The translations under genes and the position numbers were made by a program. Shown one piece after another: positions 8,947-16,159 of a DNA stretch of 40,399 nt. The notes beneath the pieces were generated by a model that searched no databases, was not told where the DNA came from, and saw only the letters and a list, made by a program, of their open reading frames with translations. Location of the stretch: positions 1-40,399 of the forward strand of contig NZ_JAPDPE010000037.1 in NCBI RefSeq assembly GCF_026283955.1, given 5' to 3'. The first letter of the stretch is position 1. The number at the start of each line of letters is the position of its first letter. Source of the stretch: Dyella silvatica (GTDB lineage Bacteria > Pseudomonadota > Gammaproteobacteria > Xanthomonadales > Rhodanobacteraceae).

Positions 8947-9701
8947 GTGAGAGTTGGATCGCCGGAATCAACCCCGTCGAAGGCGCATTGAGCAACGACC
9001 CTGAGCGTGTGCGTGAGCTATTGATCGAAAACGGTCAGCGCAACCCGCGCCTACAAGAGTTGATGGAGCGTGCACGCGAATTGAAGATTCCCGTGCAGCA
9101 CCGGCCGCGTGAGCAATTGGACAAACTCGCCGGTGCCGCACGGCATCAAGGCATCGTCGCGCGCTACGAGGCACCGCCGCTGGCCACCGAGAACGATCTG
9201 GTCGATTTGCTGGAGCAGGCGGGTAGCGATGCCCTGGTGTTGGTGCTGGACGGCGTCACCGATCCGCACAATCTCGGCGCTTGCCTGCGCAGCGCGGCAG
9301 CGGCCAAGGTCACGGCGGTCATCGTGCCCAAAGATCGCGCGGTCGGGCTTACTCCGGTAGCGCGGCGCGCGTCGGCTGGCGGCGCGGATCGCGTGCCGTT
9401 GATTGCCGCCACCAATCTGGCCCGGGCGCTGCGCCAGCTGAAAGATGCCGGGGTGTGGATTACCGGTTTGGCGGGCGATACCGAAACATCGATTTACACG
9501 ATCGACTTCAAGGGCCCCGTCGCCATTGTGCTCGGCAGCGAAGGCGAGGGGATGCGTCGACTGACGCGGGAAACCTGCGATTTCGTGGCGAAGATCCCCA
9601 TGCCCGGCGAGATGGAAAGCCTCAACGTTTCGGTAGCCACCGGTGTGGCATTGTTCGAAGCCGTACGTCAGCGAAGTGGCGGTCAACGAGGAGCTAAGTA
9701 A
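8943..9701 (+). CDS. rlmB: 23S rRNA (guanosine-2'-O-)-methyltransferase RlmB
   Basis: RlmB methylates the 2'-O of a guanosine in domain V of 23S rRNA using SAM. It is a SpoU-class (SPOUT) enzyme with a trefoil knot. The N-terminal substrate-binding domain starts with WIAGINPVEGAL. The catalytic part shows motif 1 (LVLDGVTDPHNLGACLRSAA), motif 2 (AIVLGSEGEGMRRLT) and motif 3 (IPMPGEMESLNVSVATGVAL), with the conserved Asn/Arg and Glu residues in place. Its 252 aa is near the E. coli length (243). The ATG overlaps the stop of rnr, so translation is probably coupled, and its stop overlaps the next start (TAATG). Confidence 0.96.
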   Translation: MSESWIAGINPVEGALSNDPERVRELLIENGQRNPRLQELMERARELKIPVQHRPREQLDKLAGAARHQGIVARYEAPPLATENDLVDLLEQAGSDALVLVLDGVTDPHNLGACLRSAAAAKVTAVIVPKDRAVGLTPVARRASAGGADRVPLIAATNLARALRQLKDAGVWITGLAGDTETSIYTIDFKGPVAIVLGSEGEGMRRLTRETCDFVAKIPMPGEMESLNVSVATGVALFEAVRQRSGGQRGAK

Positions 9702-9988
9702 TGACCTTTGAATGGCATGACTGGGCTGGCTATATCGGCGTGGCCCTGGTGCTGCTGGCCTTTCTGCTATTGCAGGTACGCAAGCTGCACGGCACCGGCT
9801 TGATCTATCAGCTGATGAATGTGCTCGGTGCCATCGGCGTGATGATGTCGCTGCTGGCCGGCACCTTCAACACGCCGGCCTTCATCATGCAGGTGGCGTG
9901 GCTGTTGATCGGTGCCTACGGTATCGCGCGCGGATTCAAAGTGCGGCGCGAAGCTCGCGCGGCAGGACATAAAGTCGATCTTTGGTGA
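9701..9988 (+). CDS. Small CBU_0592-like integral membrane protein
   Basis: This 95-aa protein has three hydrophobic stretches, at about residues 8-26 (GYIGVALVLLAFLLLQV), 34-55 (YQLMNVLGAIGVMMSLLAG) and 60-78 (FIMQVAWLLIGAYGIARGF), and a basic end. It fits the CBU_0592 family of small membrane proteins, whose function is unknown. Its ATG overlaps the rlmB stop (TAATG), with GGAGC just upstream, so it is the third cistron of the rnr-rlmB unit. A perfect hairpin 11 bp after its stop separates it from the convergent phoU. Confidence 0.85.
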   Translation: MTFEWHDWAGYIGVALVLLAFLLLQVRKLHGTGLIYQLMNVLGAIGVMMSLLAGTFNTPAFIMQVAWLLIGAYGIARGFKVRREARAAGHKVDLW

Positions 9989-9998
9989 CGCACTGAAG

Positions 9999-10026
9999 CC
10001 TCCCCCTGCCAGTGCGCAGGGGGAGG
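9999..10026. terminator. Strong GC-rich hairpin between convergent transcripts
   Basis: This is an 11-bp perfect stem, CCTCCCCCTGC with GCAGGGGGAGG, around a 6-nt loop. It sits between the small membrane protein gene (plus) and phoU (minus). Neither side has a good T-run, so it may stop transcription poorly and protect 3' ends instead. A closely similar hairpin (CCTCCCCC with GGGGGAGG) occurs at 24180-24203, suggesting a recurring intergenic element. Confidence 0.55.
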
Positions 10027-10033
10027 GTCTCGC

Positions 10034-10765
10034 TTATTCGGACTTGCCGCCCAGCGGGGGCATCTCGGGGCTGGAGGTGTAGTCGCGCTTGCTGCGTTGG
10101 GCGGTAAGCGGCTCGCCGTTGACCTGGAACCAGATGCTTTCGGCGATATTGGTGGCGTGGTCGCCGATGCGCTCGATGTTCTTTGCCATGAACAGCAGGT
10201 GCGTGCACGGCGTGATGTTGCGCGGGTCTTCCATCATGTAGGTGAGCAGCTGACGGAAGTAGCCGGTATAGGCTTCATCGAGGTCGGCGTCGTCTTTCCA
10301 TACCTGGTAGGCACGCTCGGCGTCGCGGTCGCGATAGGCGACCAGCACATCGCGCACTTCGGCGGCAGCGAGTTCCGCGAGATGAGCCAGCCCATTGGTC
10401 GGGGTCACCGGCGCCACCATCGATAGCGGAATCGAGCGCTTGGCGACATTGGCGGCATAGTCGCCAATGCGTTCGATATCGGCGGCAATGCGCAGGGCAG
10501 CGAAGACGTTGCGCAGGTCACCGGCAATCGGCGCGCGCAAGGCCAGCAGGCGCACCACGTCGTGGCTGATTTCCTGCTCCAGCTGGTCGATGGCGTCGTC
10601 GTTGTGCACCACGTGTTGGGCGGCGCGCTCGTCACGGCGCTCGACCACGTCGATGGCGGCTTCCAGCTGGCTGATCGATAGCTCGCCCATACGCACGATC
10701 TCGCCGGTGAGGCGGGTCAGCTCGTCGTCGTAGCTCTTGATGATGTGTTCCTTGCCACCGCTCAT
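10034..10765 (-). CDS. phoU: Phosphate-transport regulator PhoU
   Basis: PhoU is a cytoplasmic dimer that links the PstSCAB transporter to the PhoR kinase and keeps the Pho response off when phosphate is plentiful. The protein has the two three-helix PhoU repeats with their metal-binding motifs ERIGDYAANVAKR and ERIGDHATNIAESI. The chosen start at 10765 (MSGGKEHIIKSYDDEL, 243 aa) has AGGCGA about 9 nt upstream. An in-frame ATG at 10876 would add 37 residues unlike the family and run into pstB. It is the last gene of pstSCAB-phoU, 103 bp after pstB. No phoB or phoR follows; the next gene is convergent. Confidence 0.96.
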   Translation of the reverse strand: MSGGKEHIIKSYDDELTRLTGEIVRMGELSISQLEAAIDVVERRDERAAQHVVHNDDAIDQLEQEISHDVVRLLALRAPIAGDLRNVFAALRIAADIERIGDYAANVAKRSIPLSMVAPVTPTNGLAHLAELAAAEVRDVLVAYRDRDAERAYQVWKDDADLDEAYTGYFRQLLTYMMEDPRNITPCTHLLFMAKNIERIGDHATNIAESIWFQVNGEPLTAQRSKRDYTSSPEMPPLGGKSE

Positions 10766-10868
10766 ATGCGTTTCGCCTGTGTGGAATAGGGCGGGCGCGA
10801 CTACGCGGCCCTTCACCCCAGCCTGCGCTCCGTGGATAGGTAACCGGGGCGCAGGGGTATCGTTTGCT

Positions 10869-11678
10869 TTAACCAAAGCGGCCGGTGATGTAATCCTCGG
10901 TCTGCTTCTTGCTCGGCTTGGTGAAGATTTTTTCCGTCTGATCGAATTCGATCAGCTCACCCAGATACATGAAAGCGGTGAGGTCGGAGCAGCGCGCCGC
11001 CTGCTGCATGTTGTGCGTGACGATGACGATGGTGTACTCGTTCTTCAGCTCTTCGACCAGTTGCTCGATACGGCCAGTGGCAATCGGATCGAGTGCGGAG
11101 GTCGGTTCGTCCAGCAGCAGTACTTCGGGGCGCAGGGCGATGGCGCGGGCAATACACAAGCGCTGCTGCTGACCGCCGGAGAGGCCCAGGGCGTTCTGCT
11201 TGAGTTTGTCCTTGACCTCGTCCCACAGTGCGGCGCTGCGCAGTGCCTGCTCGACGCGGATGTCCATGTCGGTACGGGATAGTTTTTCGTGATGGCGGAT
11301 GCCGTAGGCGACGTTTTCGAAAATCGTCATCGGAAACGGTACCGGCTTTTGAAACACCATGCCGACCTTGCTGCGCAGGCGGTTCATCGAGTAACCGGGG
11401 TCGAGAATATTCTCGCCGTCCAGGGTGATCGCGCCCTTTGCCTCGAGCTTGGGGTAGATCGCATAGATGCGGTTGAAAATGCGCAACAGCGTGGATTTGC
11501 CGCAGCCGGAAGGGCCGATGATGGCGGTGACCTTCTTCTCCGGGATATCCATGTCGATGCCTTTCAGCGCATGGAAGCCGTTGTAGTAGAAGTGCAGATC
11601 ACGCACTTGCAGCTTGCAGGGCGCCAATGCGGCCGCGGCCGTGGATTGCGGGTTGACGCCGGCGGCGGACTCAATCAT
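10869..11678 (-). CDS. pstB: Phosphate ABC transporter ATP-binding protein PstB
   Basis: PstB is the ATPase of the high-affinity phosphate importer at the cytoplasmic face of the inner membrane. Visible motifs are Walker [10 protein letters not shown] (about residues 55-63), the Q-loop region [13 protein letters not shown] typical of PstB, the signature [17 protein letters not shown], Walker [14 protein letters not shown] and the switch histidine in [11 protein letters not shown]. Length is 269 aa, slightly over the E. coli protein because of an N-terminal extension. The ATG at 11678 has AAGGTG just upstream and overlaps the 3' end of pstA by 8 nt, implying coupled translation. Confidence 0.97.
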   Translation of the reverse strand: MIESAAGVNPQSTAAAALAPCKLQVRDLHFYYNGFHALKGIDMDIPEKKVTAIIGPSGCGKSTLLRIFNRIYAIYPKLEAKGAITLDGENILDPGYSMNRLRSKVGMVFQKPVPFPMTIFENVAYGIRHHEKLSRTDMDIRVEQALRSAALWDEVKDKLKQNALGLSGGQQQRLCIARAIALRPEVLLLDEPTSALDPIATGRIEQLVEELKNEYTIVIVTHNMQQAARCSDLTAFMYLGELIEFDQTEKIFTKPSKKQTEDYITGRFG

Positions 11679-12540
11679 GGGACACCTTGTTACGAGAAAG
11701 GACCAAGCGGGAAGCAAGACTTAGCAGCAACACAAACATCGTGATGACAAAGGCACCGGCCCAGGCAATCGAGTGCATGGCCTCGCCCGGATCATTGGCG
11801 TACTGATAAATCATCTGCGGCAGGCTGGACATCTTGTCCATCGGGTTGAAGGTTGTGTAGTTGTTGCCGAATGCGGTGAACAGCAGTGGTGCAGTTTCGC
11901 CGCTGATGCGAGCCAAGGCCAGCAGCACGCCGGTAATCAGGCCCGAGCGTGCGGCGCGGATCAGGATCTGTACCGTCAGCTTCCATTGCGGTACACCCAG
12001 CGACAGCGCCGCCTCACGCAAGGTGGATGGCACCAGCCGCAGCATTTCGTCGGTGGTGCGCACGATCACCGGCAAGGCGATCAAGGCCAGCGCCACGCCG
12101 CCGGCCAAACCGGAGAAGGTGGTGGAGCCATGGGTGATGGCGGTGCTGGGCAGCACGATGATGGTGTAGACGAACAGGCCCAGCACGATGGACGGCGCGG
12201 ACAGCAAGATGTCATTGAGGAAGCGGATCGATTCGCCCAGCTTGGTGCGATTGGCGTACTCGGCCAGCCAGGTACCTGCCATCACGCCAATCGGCGTGGC
12301 GATGGCGATGCCGATGAAGTTGATGATCAGGCTGCCGATCATCGCGTTCGCCAGGCCACCGTCTTCACCATAGGCGGTAATCTTGGTGAACAGCTTCAGA
12401 TTGAGCGCGCCAATGCCTTGATGCAGGGTTTCCCACAAAATCCAGGCTAGAAAAGTCAGGCCGATCAGGGTGGCCAGCATGCTCATGCAGAGCGCGACCA
12501 TGTTGGCGACACGGCGGCGTAGATACAGTGCGTTGCTCAT
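11671..12540 (-). CDS. pstA: Phosphate ABC transporter permease PstA
   Basis: PstA is one of the two inner-membrane permease subunits of the phosphate importer. The 289-aa protein has an N-terminal membrane segment ([20 protein letters not shown]), a periplasmic loop, and the multi-helix MetI-like domain containing the EAA loop region ([20 protein letters not shown]). The start at 12540 ([15 protein letters not shown]) is supported by GAAGGAGGG upstream and by the TGATG overlap with the end of pstC. The open frame further upstream on the same strand is out-of-frame pstC sequence and is not part of the gene. Confidence 0.96.
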   Translation of the reverse strand: MSNALYLRRRVANMVALCMSMLATLIGLTFLAWILWETLHQGIGALNLKLFTKITAYGEDGGLANAMIGSLIINFIGIAIATPIGVMAGTWLAEYANRTKLGESIRFLNDILLSAPSIVLGLFVYTIIVLPSTAITHGSTTFSGLAGGVALALIALPVIVRTTDEMLRLVPSTLREAALSLGVPQWKLTVQILIRAARSGLITGVLLALARISGETAPLLFTAFGNNYTTFNPMDKMSSLPQMIYQYANDPGEAMHSIAWAGAFVITMFVLLLSLASRLVLSRNKVSHD

Positions 12541-13628
12541 CAGCGACCCTCCTTCAGAGCCAGCCGCCGCAGCATCAGGCGGGCGATCAGCAGCACAAAG
12601 AAGGTAACCACGAAGAGCAGGAAGGCCAGCGCCATCAGGCTGGATTTTTGCAGGCCGGCCGCTTCGCTGAATTGGTTGGCAATGGTCGAGGCAATCGATG
12701 CGCCGGGATCTAGCAGCGAGGGCGACAAGCTCATGGCGTTGCCGAGCACGAAGGTCACCGCCATGGTTTCGCCCAGTGCGCGCCCCAGGCCGAGAAAGAC
12801 GCCGCCGACCACCGCCGAGCGGGTATACGGCAGCACGATGTCCCACGACACTTCCCAGGTGCTGGAGCCCAGCGCGTAGGCGGACTCTTTCAACCGCGTC
12901 GGCACGGTTTGGAACACTTCGCGCATCACCGAGGAGATGAACGGAATAATCATCACCGCCAGCACAATGCCGGCGGTAAGAATGCTGGCGCCAAAAGGGG
13001 AGTCGCTAGTGAACAACTGGCCGAAGGCCCAGGTCAATTTGTGCAGCAGGTGCGCCACCGGGCCGATGACCGACACGTGCTCGACCGCCCACGGCGTAAA
13101 CGGGATCACCCCGTCGCCCCACGGCACCTGAACCGGCGGCGGGTTGCCGAGATGGTCGGTCAGCCACGGCTTGATGTGGTCGGCAAAGAACGGGGCGAAC
13201 ACGAACAGGCCCCACATGCCATAGATGATCGATGGAATACCGGCCAGCAATTCGATCGCCGAAGCCACCGGAGTACGCAGCCAGGGTGGGGCTACTTCAG
13301 AAAGATAGAGCGCAATGCCGAAGCTCACCGGCACCGCGATCAGCAAGGCGATCAGCGAGGTGGCAATGGTGCCGTAGACCGGGACCAGCGCACCGTAGAT
13401 ATCGTTGCCGGGATCCCAGGCATCGCTGCCGAGGAAGTGCCAGCCGAACGCGCCAAAGGCATGGCGGCCGCCCCACAAGGTGGCGCCTGCGGCACCCAGC
13501 AAACAGGCCAGCACCAGCAACGCGCAAGCTTTCAGTAACCAGCTGAACAGGAGATCGTGATTGGCGTCTTTTAAAGCGCGCTGTTCTTGGGCGATGGCGA
13601 GCGCATTGGCGCCCTGGTCGGCTTGCAT
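12540..13628 (-). CDS. pstC: Phosphate ABC transporter permease PstC
   Basis: PstC is the second inner-membrane permease subunit. The 362-aa protein has an N-terminal cytoplasmic stretch of about 28 residues and a first membrane helix (LLKACALLVLACLLGAAGA). The MetI-like permease domain follows, with the EAA region TRLKESAYALGSSTWEVSWD. It is about 40 residues longer than E. coli PstC. The extra length lies in the N-terminal end and in a periplasmic insert rich in Pro/Trp around HIKPWLTDHLGNPPPVQVPW. The start is the ATG at 13628. A 232-bp gap with a hairpin separates it from pstS. Confidence 0.96.
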   Translation of the reverse strand: MQADQGANALAIAQEQRALKDANHDLLFSWLLKACALLVLACLLGAAGATLWGGRHAFGAFGWHFLGSDAWDPGNDIYGALVPVYGTIATSLIALLIAVPVSFGIALYLSEVAPPWLRTPVASAIELLAGIPSIIYGMWGLFVFAPFFADHIKPWLTDHLGNPPPVQVPWGDGVIPFTPWAVEHVSVIGPVAHLLHKLTWAFGQLFTSDSPFGASILTAGIVLAVMIIPFISSVMREVFQTVPTRLKESAYALGSSTWEVSWDIVLPYTRSAVVGGVFLGLGRALGETMAVTFVLGNAMSLSPSLLDPGASIASTIANQFSEAAGLQKSSLMALAFLLFVVTFFVLLIARLMLRRLALKEGR

Positions 13629-13767
13629 GAGATATCGATCCCTCAGAACCTTGGGTAAATCTGGCTGACACGAGGTCGCCTGGTCAGTCGTATTGGCGCG
13701 TATGGCCTGACGACTCCGGCGATACGCGTGCAGCTTCGGGTTTTCAGTTTCAGGCCTTTCAGCAACA

Positions 13768-13795
13768 GGCCGCCCGATCCGAAGAAGGGGCGGCC
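13768..13795 (-). terminator. Hairpin in the pstS-pstC gap
   Basis: GGCCGCCC pairs with GGGCGGCC across a 12-nt loop, 65 nt after the pstS stop, with no T-run. Such a hairpin between a binding-protein gene and its permease genes commonly stabilises or partly terminates the upstream message, making PstS more abundant than the membrane subunits. That role is inference here. Confidence 0.5.
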
Positions 13796-13860
13796 CGATC
13801 GTACTTTTCAGCTTTCGTGCTCAATCATCCGGTGCTTGTGTGGCCGGATCAACCGCAAGA

Positions 13861-14895
13861 TCAATGCGCGTATTCTTTCGCCCAATAAGCTTCGATTTTC
13901 TGGGTCAAAGCATCCGGCAGTGCCACGTAGTCGAGTGCGGCGGCATCTTTCTGGCCATTCTCAAGCGCCCACTTAAAGAACTCGAACGTCACCTTGGTGT
14001 GCTCGGCATTCTTCGGCTTCTTGTACATCACGACCCAGGTCGTGGCGGTGATCGGCCATGCCTTGGCGCCCGGGGCGTTGGTCATGATGAGGTTGAAGTC
14101 TTTGGCGCTGGCCCAGTCGGCCGTAGCAGCAGCAGCGGCGAAGGCATCGGCGTTCGGCGAGACGAATTGGCCGGCGGCGTTCTTCAGGTCGACCCAGGTG
14201 ATTTTGTTCTTCACGGCATAGGCGTACTCGACGTAGCCGATCGAGCCCTTGATCTGCTTGACGTACTGCGACACGCCTTCGTTACCTTTGCCGCCCACGC
14301 CGGTCGGCCATTCGACGGCGGTGCCGAACTTCACTTTCTCGGCCCACTCCGGGCTGACCTTGGACAGGTAGTTGGTGAAGTTGAACGAGGTGCCCGAACC
14401 ATCCGAACGATGCACCACGGTGATCTTGCCGGCAGGCAGGCTGAGGCCGGCATTCAGCGCGGCGATCTTCGGGTCGTTCCAGTTATTGATCTTGCCGAGG
14501 AAGATATCGGCGAGGGTGGCGCCGTCGAGCTTGATCTTGCCCGCGTCGACACCGGCAATATTGACTACCGGCACGATACCGCCGACCACGACCGGGAACT
14601 GGCCCAGGCCGAACTTCTGCAGGTCTTCTGCCTTGAGCGGTGCGTCGGTGGCGCCGAAATCGATGGTGCCTTCCTTGATCTGCGCAACGCCTGCGCCAGA
14701 GCCGACCGATTGATAGTTGAGCTTGTTGCCGGTTTTCTCGGCATAGGCTGCCGACCATTTCGACAGCACCGGATAAACGAAGCTGGAGCCCGCGCCAGTG
14801 ATGTCAGTGGCATGGGCGGACATACCGAACAGCGAGGCCGCGGTGATCGCGGCAGTAACGCCGATGCGGGACAGAGAAGAATAAGTGATCAACAC
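13861..14895 (-). CDS. pstS: Periplasmic phosphate-binding protein PstS
   Basis: PstS captures inorganic phosphate in the periplasm and delivers it to PstCA. The 344-aa precursor has a Sec signal peptide with probable cleavage after AHA (residue 29), giving a mature start TDITGAGSSFVYPVLSKW. Phosphate-contacting loops are recognisable: GAGSSFVYP, SVGSGAGVAQI and the Arg-Asp pair of HRSDGSGTSF. The start is a GTG at 14895 with a strong AAAGGAG 6 nt upstream. PhoB-box-like sites lie 84-148 bp upstream of the GTG, so phosphate-starvation induction is expected. It is first in pstS-pstC-pstA-pstB-phoU. Confidence 0.97.
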   Translation of the reverse strand: MLITYSSLSRIGVTAAITAASLFGMSAHATDITGAGSSFVYPVLSKWSAAYAEKTGNKLNYQSVGSGAGVAQIKEGTIDFGATDAPLKAEDLQKFGLGQFPVVVGGIVPVVNIAGVDAGKIKLDGATLADIFLGKINNWNDPKIAALNAGLSLPAGKITVVHRSDGSGTSFNFTNYLSKVSPEWAEKVKFGTAVEWPTGVGGKGNEGVSQYVKQIKGSIGYVEYAYAVKNKITWVDLKNAAGQFVSPNADAFAAAAATADWASAKDFNLIMTNAPGAKAWPITATTWVVMYKKPKNAEHTKVTFEFFKWALENGQKDAAALDYVALPDALTQKIEAYWAKEYAH

Positions 14896-14978
14896 GGTCG
14901 CTCCTTTAGTGGGAGGGTTACGGGGGATTCCCTGCCCTCTATTTCATGCGCGTCGTGTTGCAATGAAATGAGTTGAAT

Positions 14979-14996
14979 GTTTCATCTGTATGACAG
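14979..14996 (-). promoter_or_regulatory. Proximal PhoB-box-like site of pstS
   Basis: The minus strand reads CTGTCATACAGATGAAAC. The first 7-bp half-site is the exact CTGTCAT consensus and the second, 11 bp on, matches 4 of 7. Ten bases after the box lies TTTCAT (14968-14963, 4 of 6 to TATAAT), the spacing expected when a Pho box replaces the -35. A reversed copy of CTGTCAT at 15008-15014 makes a 7-bp inverted repeat with it (14990-15014). Confidence 0.6.
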
Positions 14997-15025
14997 CGTG
15001 TGTCTGACTGTCATCTTTTCTTCTA

Positions 15026-15043
15026 TAAACAGTTATTTGTCAG
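15026..15043 (-). promoter_or_regulatory. Distal PhoB-box-like site of pstS
   Basis: The minus strand reads CTGACAAATAACTGTTTA: two direct half-sites (5 of 7 and 4 of 7 to CTGTCAT) at an 11-bp pitch with the AT-rich spacer ATAA. With the proximal site this suggests a compound PhoB-binding region before pstS. No convincing -10 lies at the right distance from this copy. Confidence 0.45.
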
Positions 15044-15113
15044 TGTGTGCGGGGTGGGTCAAAAACTTGCGATATAGACAAGGAATGCACATTCAGCACC
15101 CGGCTTTACTGCT

Positions 15114-15749
15114 TTAGCGCTCCAACAGCTCCAGCTTGCGCCACCGATTGACGATGGTGCAGAACAATTCCGCGGTGCGCTCGGCATCGTAGATCGCCGA
15201 ATGCGCTTCACGCGTATCGAAGCTGTGCCCGGCGGCCAGCACGGTTTTGCTCAGCACGGTTTGGCCATAAGCCAGGCCGCCGAGTGTGGCCGTATCGAAA
15301 CAGCTAAAAGGGTGGAATGGATTGCGCTTGTGCCCGCAGCGGCGCACGGCGGCATTGACAAAGCCCAGGTCGAACGCGGCGTTATGGCCGACCAGGATGG
15401 CGCGCTGGCAATCGGCGTCGCGCAACGACTGGCGCACGGCCTTGAAGATATGATCGAGTGCCATGCGCTCATTCAAGGCGCCGCGCAAAGGGTTGTCTGG
15501 ATCGATGCCGGTGATTTCCAGCGAACGCGGATCGAGGTTGGCGCCGGGAAAGGGCTCGACGTGAGCTGAAACGGCCGGCTCGGGCCATAGAAAGCCATCG
15601 GCATCCATTCTTACAGCAACGGCGGCGATCTCCAGCAGGGCGTCGCGCTCGGCATCGAAGCCGCCGGTTTCCACATCTATGACAACCGGCAAAAAACCGC
15701 GAAAGCGTTCGGCCATGCGGATTGCAGTGCTATTACTCAAATTCTCCAT
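15114..15749 (-). CDS. rnt: Ribonuclease T
   Basis: RNase T trims the 3' ends of tRNA and other stable RNAs and takes part in tRNA end turnover. It is a DEDDh exonuclease. The acidic pair is in [20 protein letters not shown] (Asp25, Glu27), the second Asp is in [14 protein letters not shown], and the His/Asp pair is in [16 protein letters not shown]. The Phe-rich substrate-stacking stretch [17 protein letters not shown] is also present. Length 211 aa matches the family (E. coli 215). It is a single minus-strand gene upstream of the pstS promoter, and the divergent gap on its other side leads to a porin. Confidence 0.95.
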   Translation of the reverse strand: MENLSNSTAIRMAERFRGFLPVVIDVETGGFDAERDALLEIAAVAVRMDADGFLWPEPAVSAHVEPFPGANLDPRSLEITGIDPDNPLRGALNERMALDHIFKAVRQSLRDADCQRAILVGHNAAFDLGFVNAAVRRCGHKRNPFHPFSCFDTATLGGLAYGQTVLSKTVLAAGHSFDTREAHSAIYDAERTAELFCTIVNRWRKLELLER

Positions 15750-16021
15750 CGGCGAAGCATATCAGCCGGGCTGGGCGATCATGAACGCTATTTGTGTGTT
15801 TTTTGCAGCATTGCAGGCCGGGTGGTCGAGTCCGGCGTCGCGGCCTTCATGACAGAGCCGCTACGCCGCCGCTGGTCGCTGGAGCAAGCGGGCCATAGCG
15901 AGCCTGGAATGGCCGATTGCGGGTTTTCACCTGTGCATTGGGCCGCCGCTGGGTCTTTGTCGCAAGCTGCCGCCGCTCTGATCGGGCCTCACGCGTGCAA
16001 GTTTCGCGACAGTTTGGTGCG

Positions 16022-16050
16022 GTGTCTTATGTTTGTCATAAAAATGGCAT
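16022..16050 (+). promoter_or_regulatory. Triple PhoB half-site upstream of the DcaP-like porin
   Basis: Three direct half-sites at an exact 11-bp pitch start at 16022, 16033 and 16044: GTGTCTT, TTGTCAT and ATGGCAT (5, 6 and 5 of 7 matches to CTGTCAT). The 18-mer TTGTCATAAAAATGGCAT (16033-16050) agrees with the Pho-box consensus at about 15 of 18 positions, including the A-rich spacer. It lies 110 bp before the porin ATG on the coding strand. No strong -10 is visible, as is common for activator-dependent promoters. The rest of the 410-bp gap 15750-16159 holds nothing else I can name. Confidence 0.7.
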
Positions 16051-16159
16051 CGAATCGTAAAGGCGCGGCCGCATCCTGCCGCCGATCTGCTTGGCCAGCC
16101 ATATCGATTGATGGGGGGCGGTCGAGATGATTCCTAAAAACATCATGCGGAGATAATCC

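Noticed and set aside
13840-14976. Plus-strand open frame opposite pstS
   Set aside because: It is a shadow of the well-supported PstS gene.
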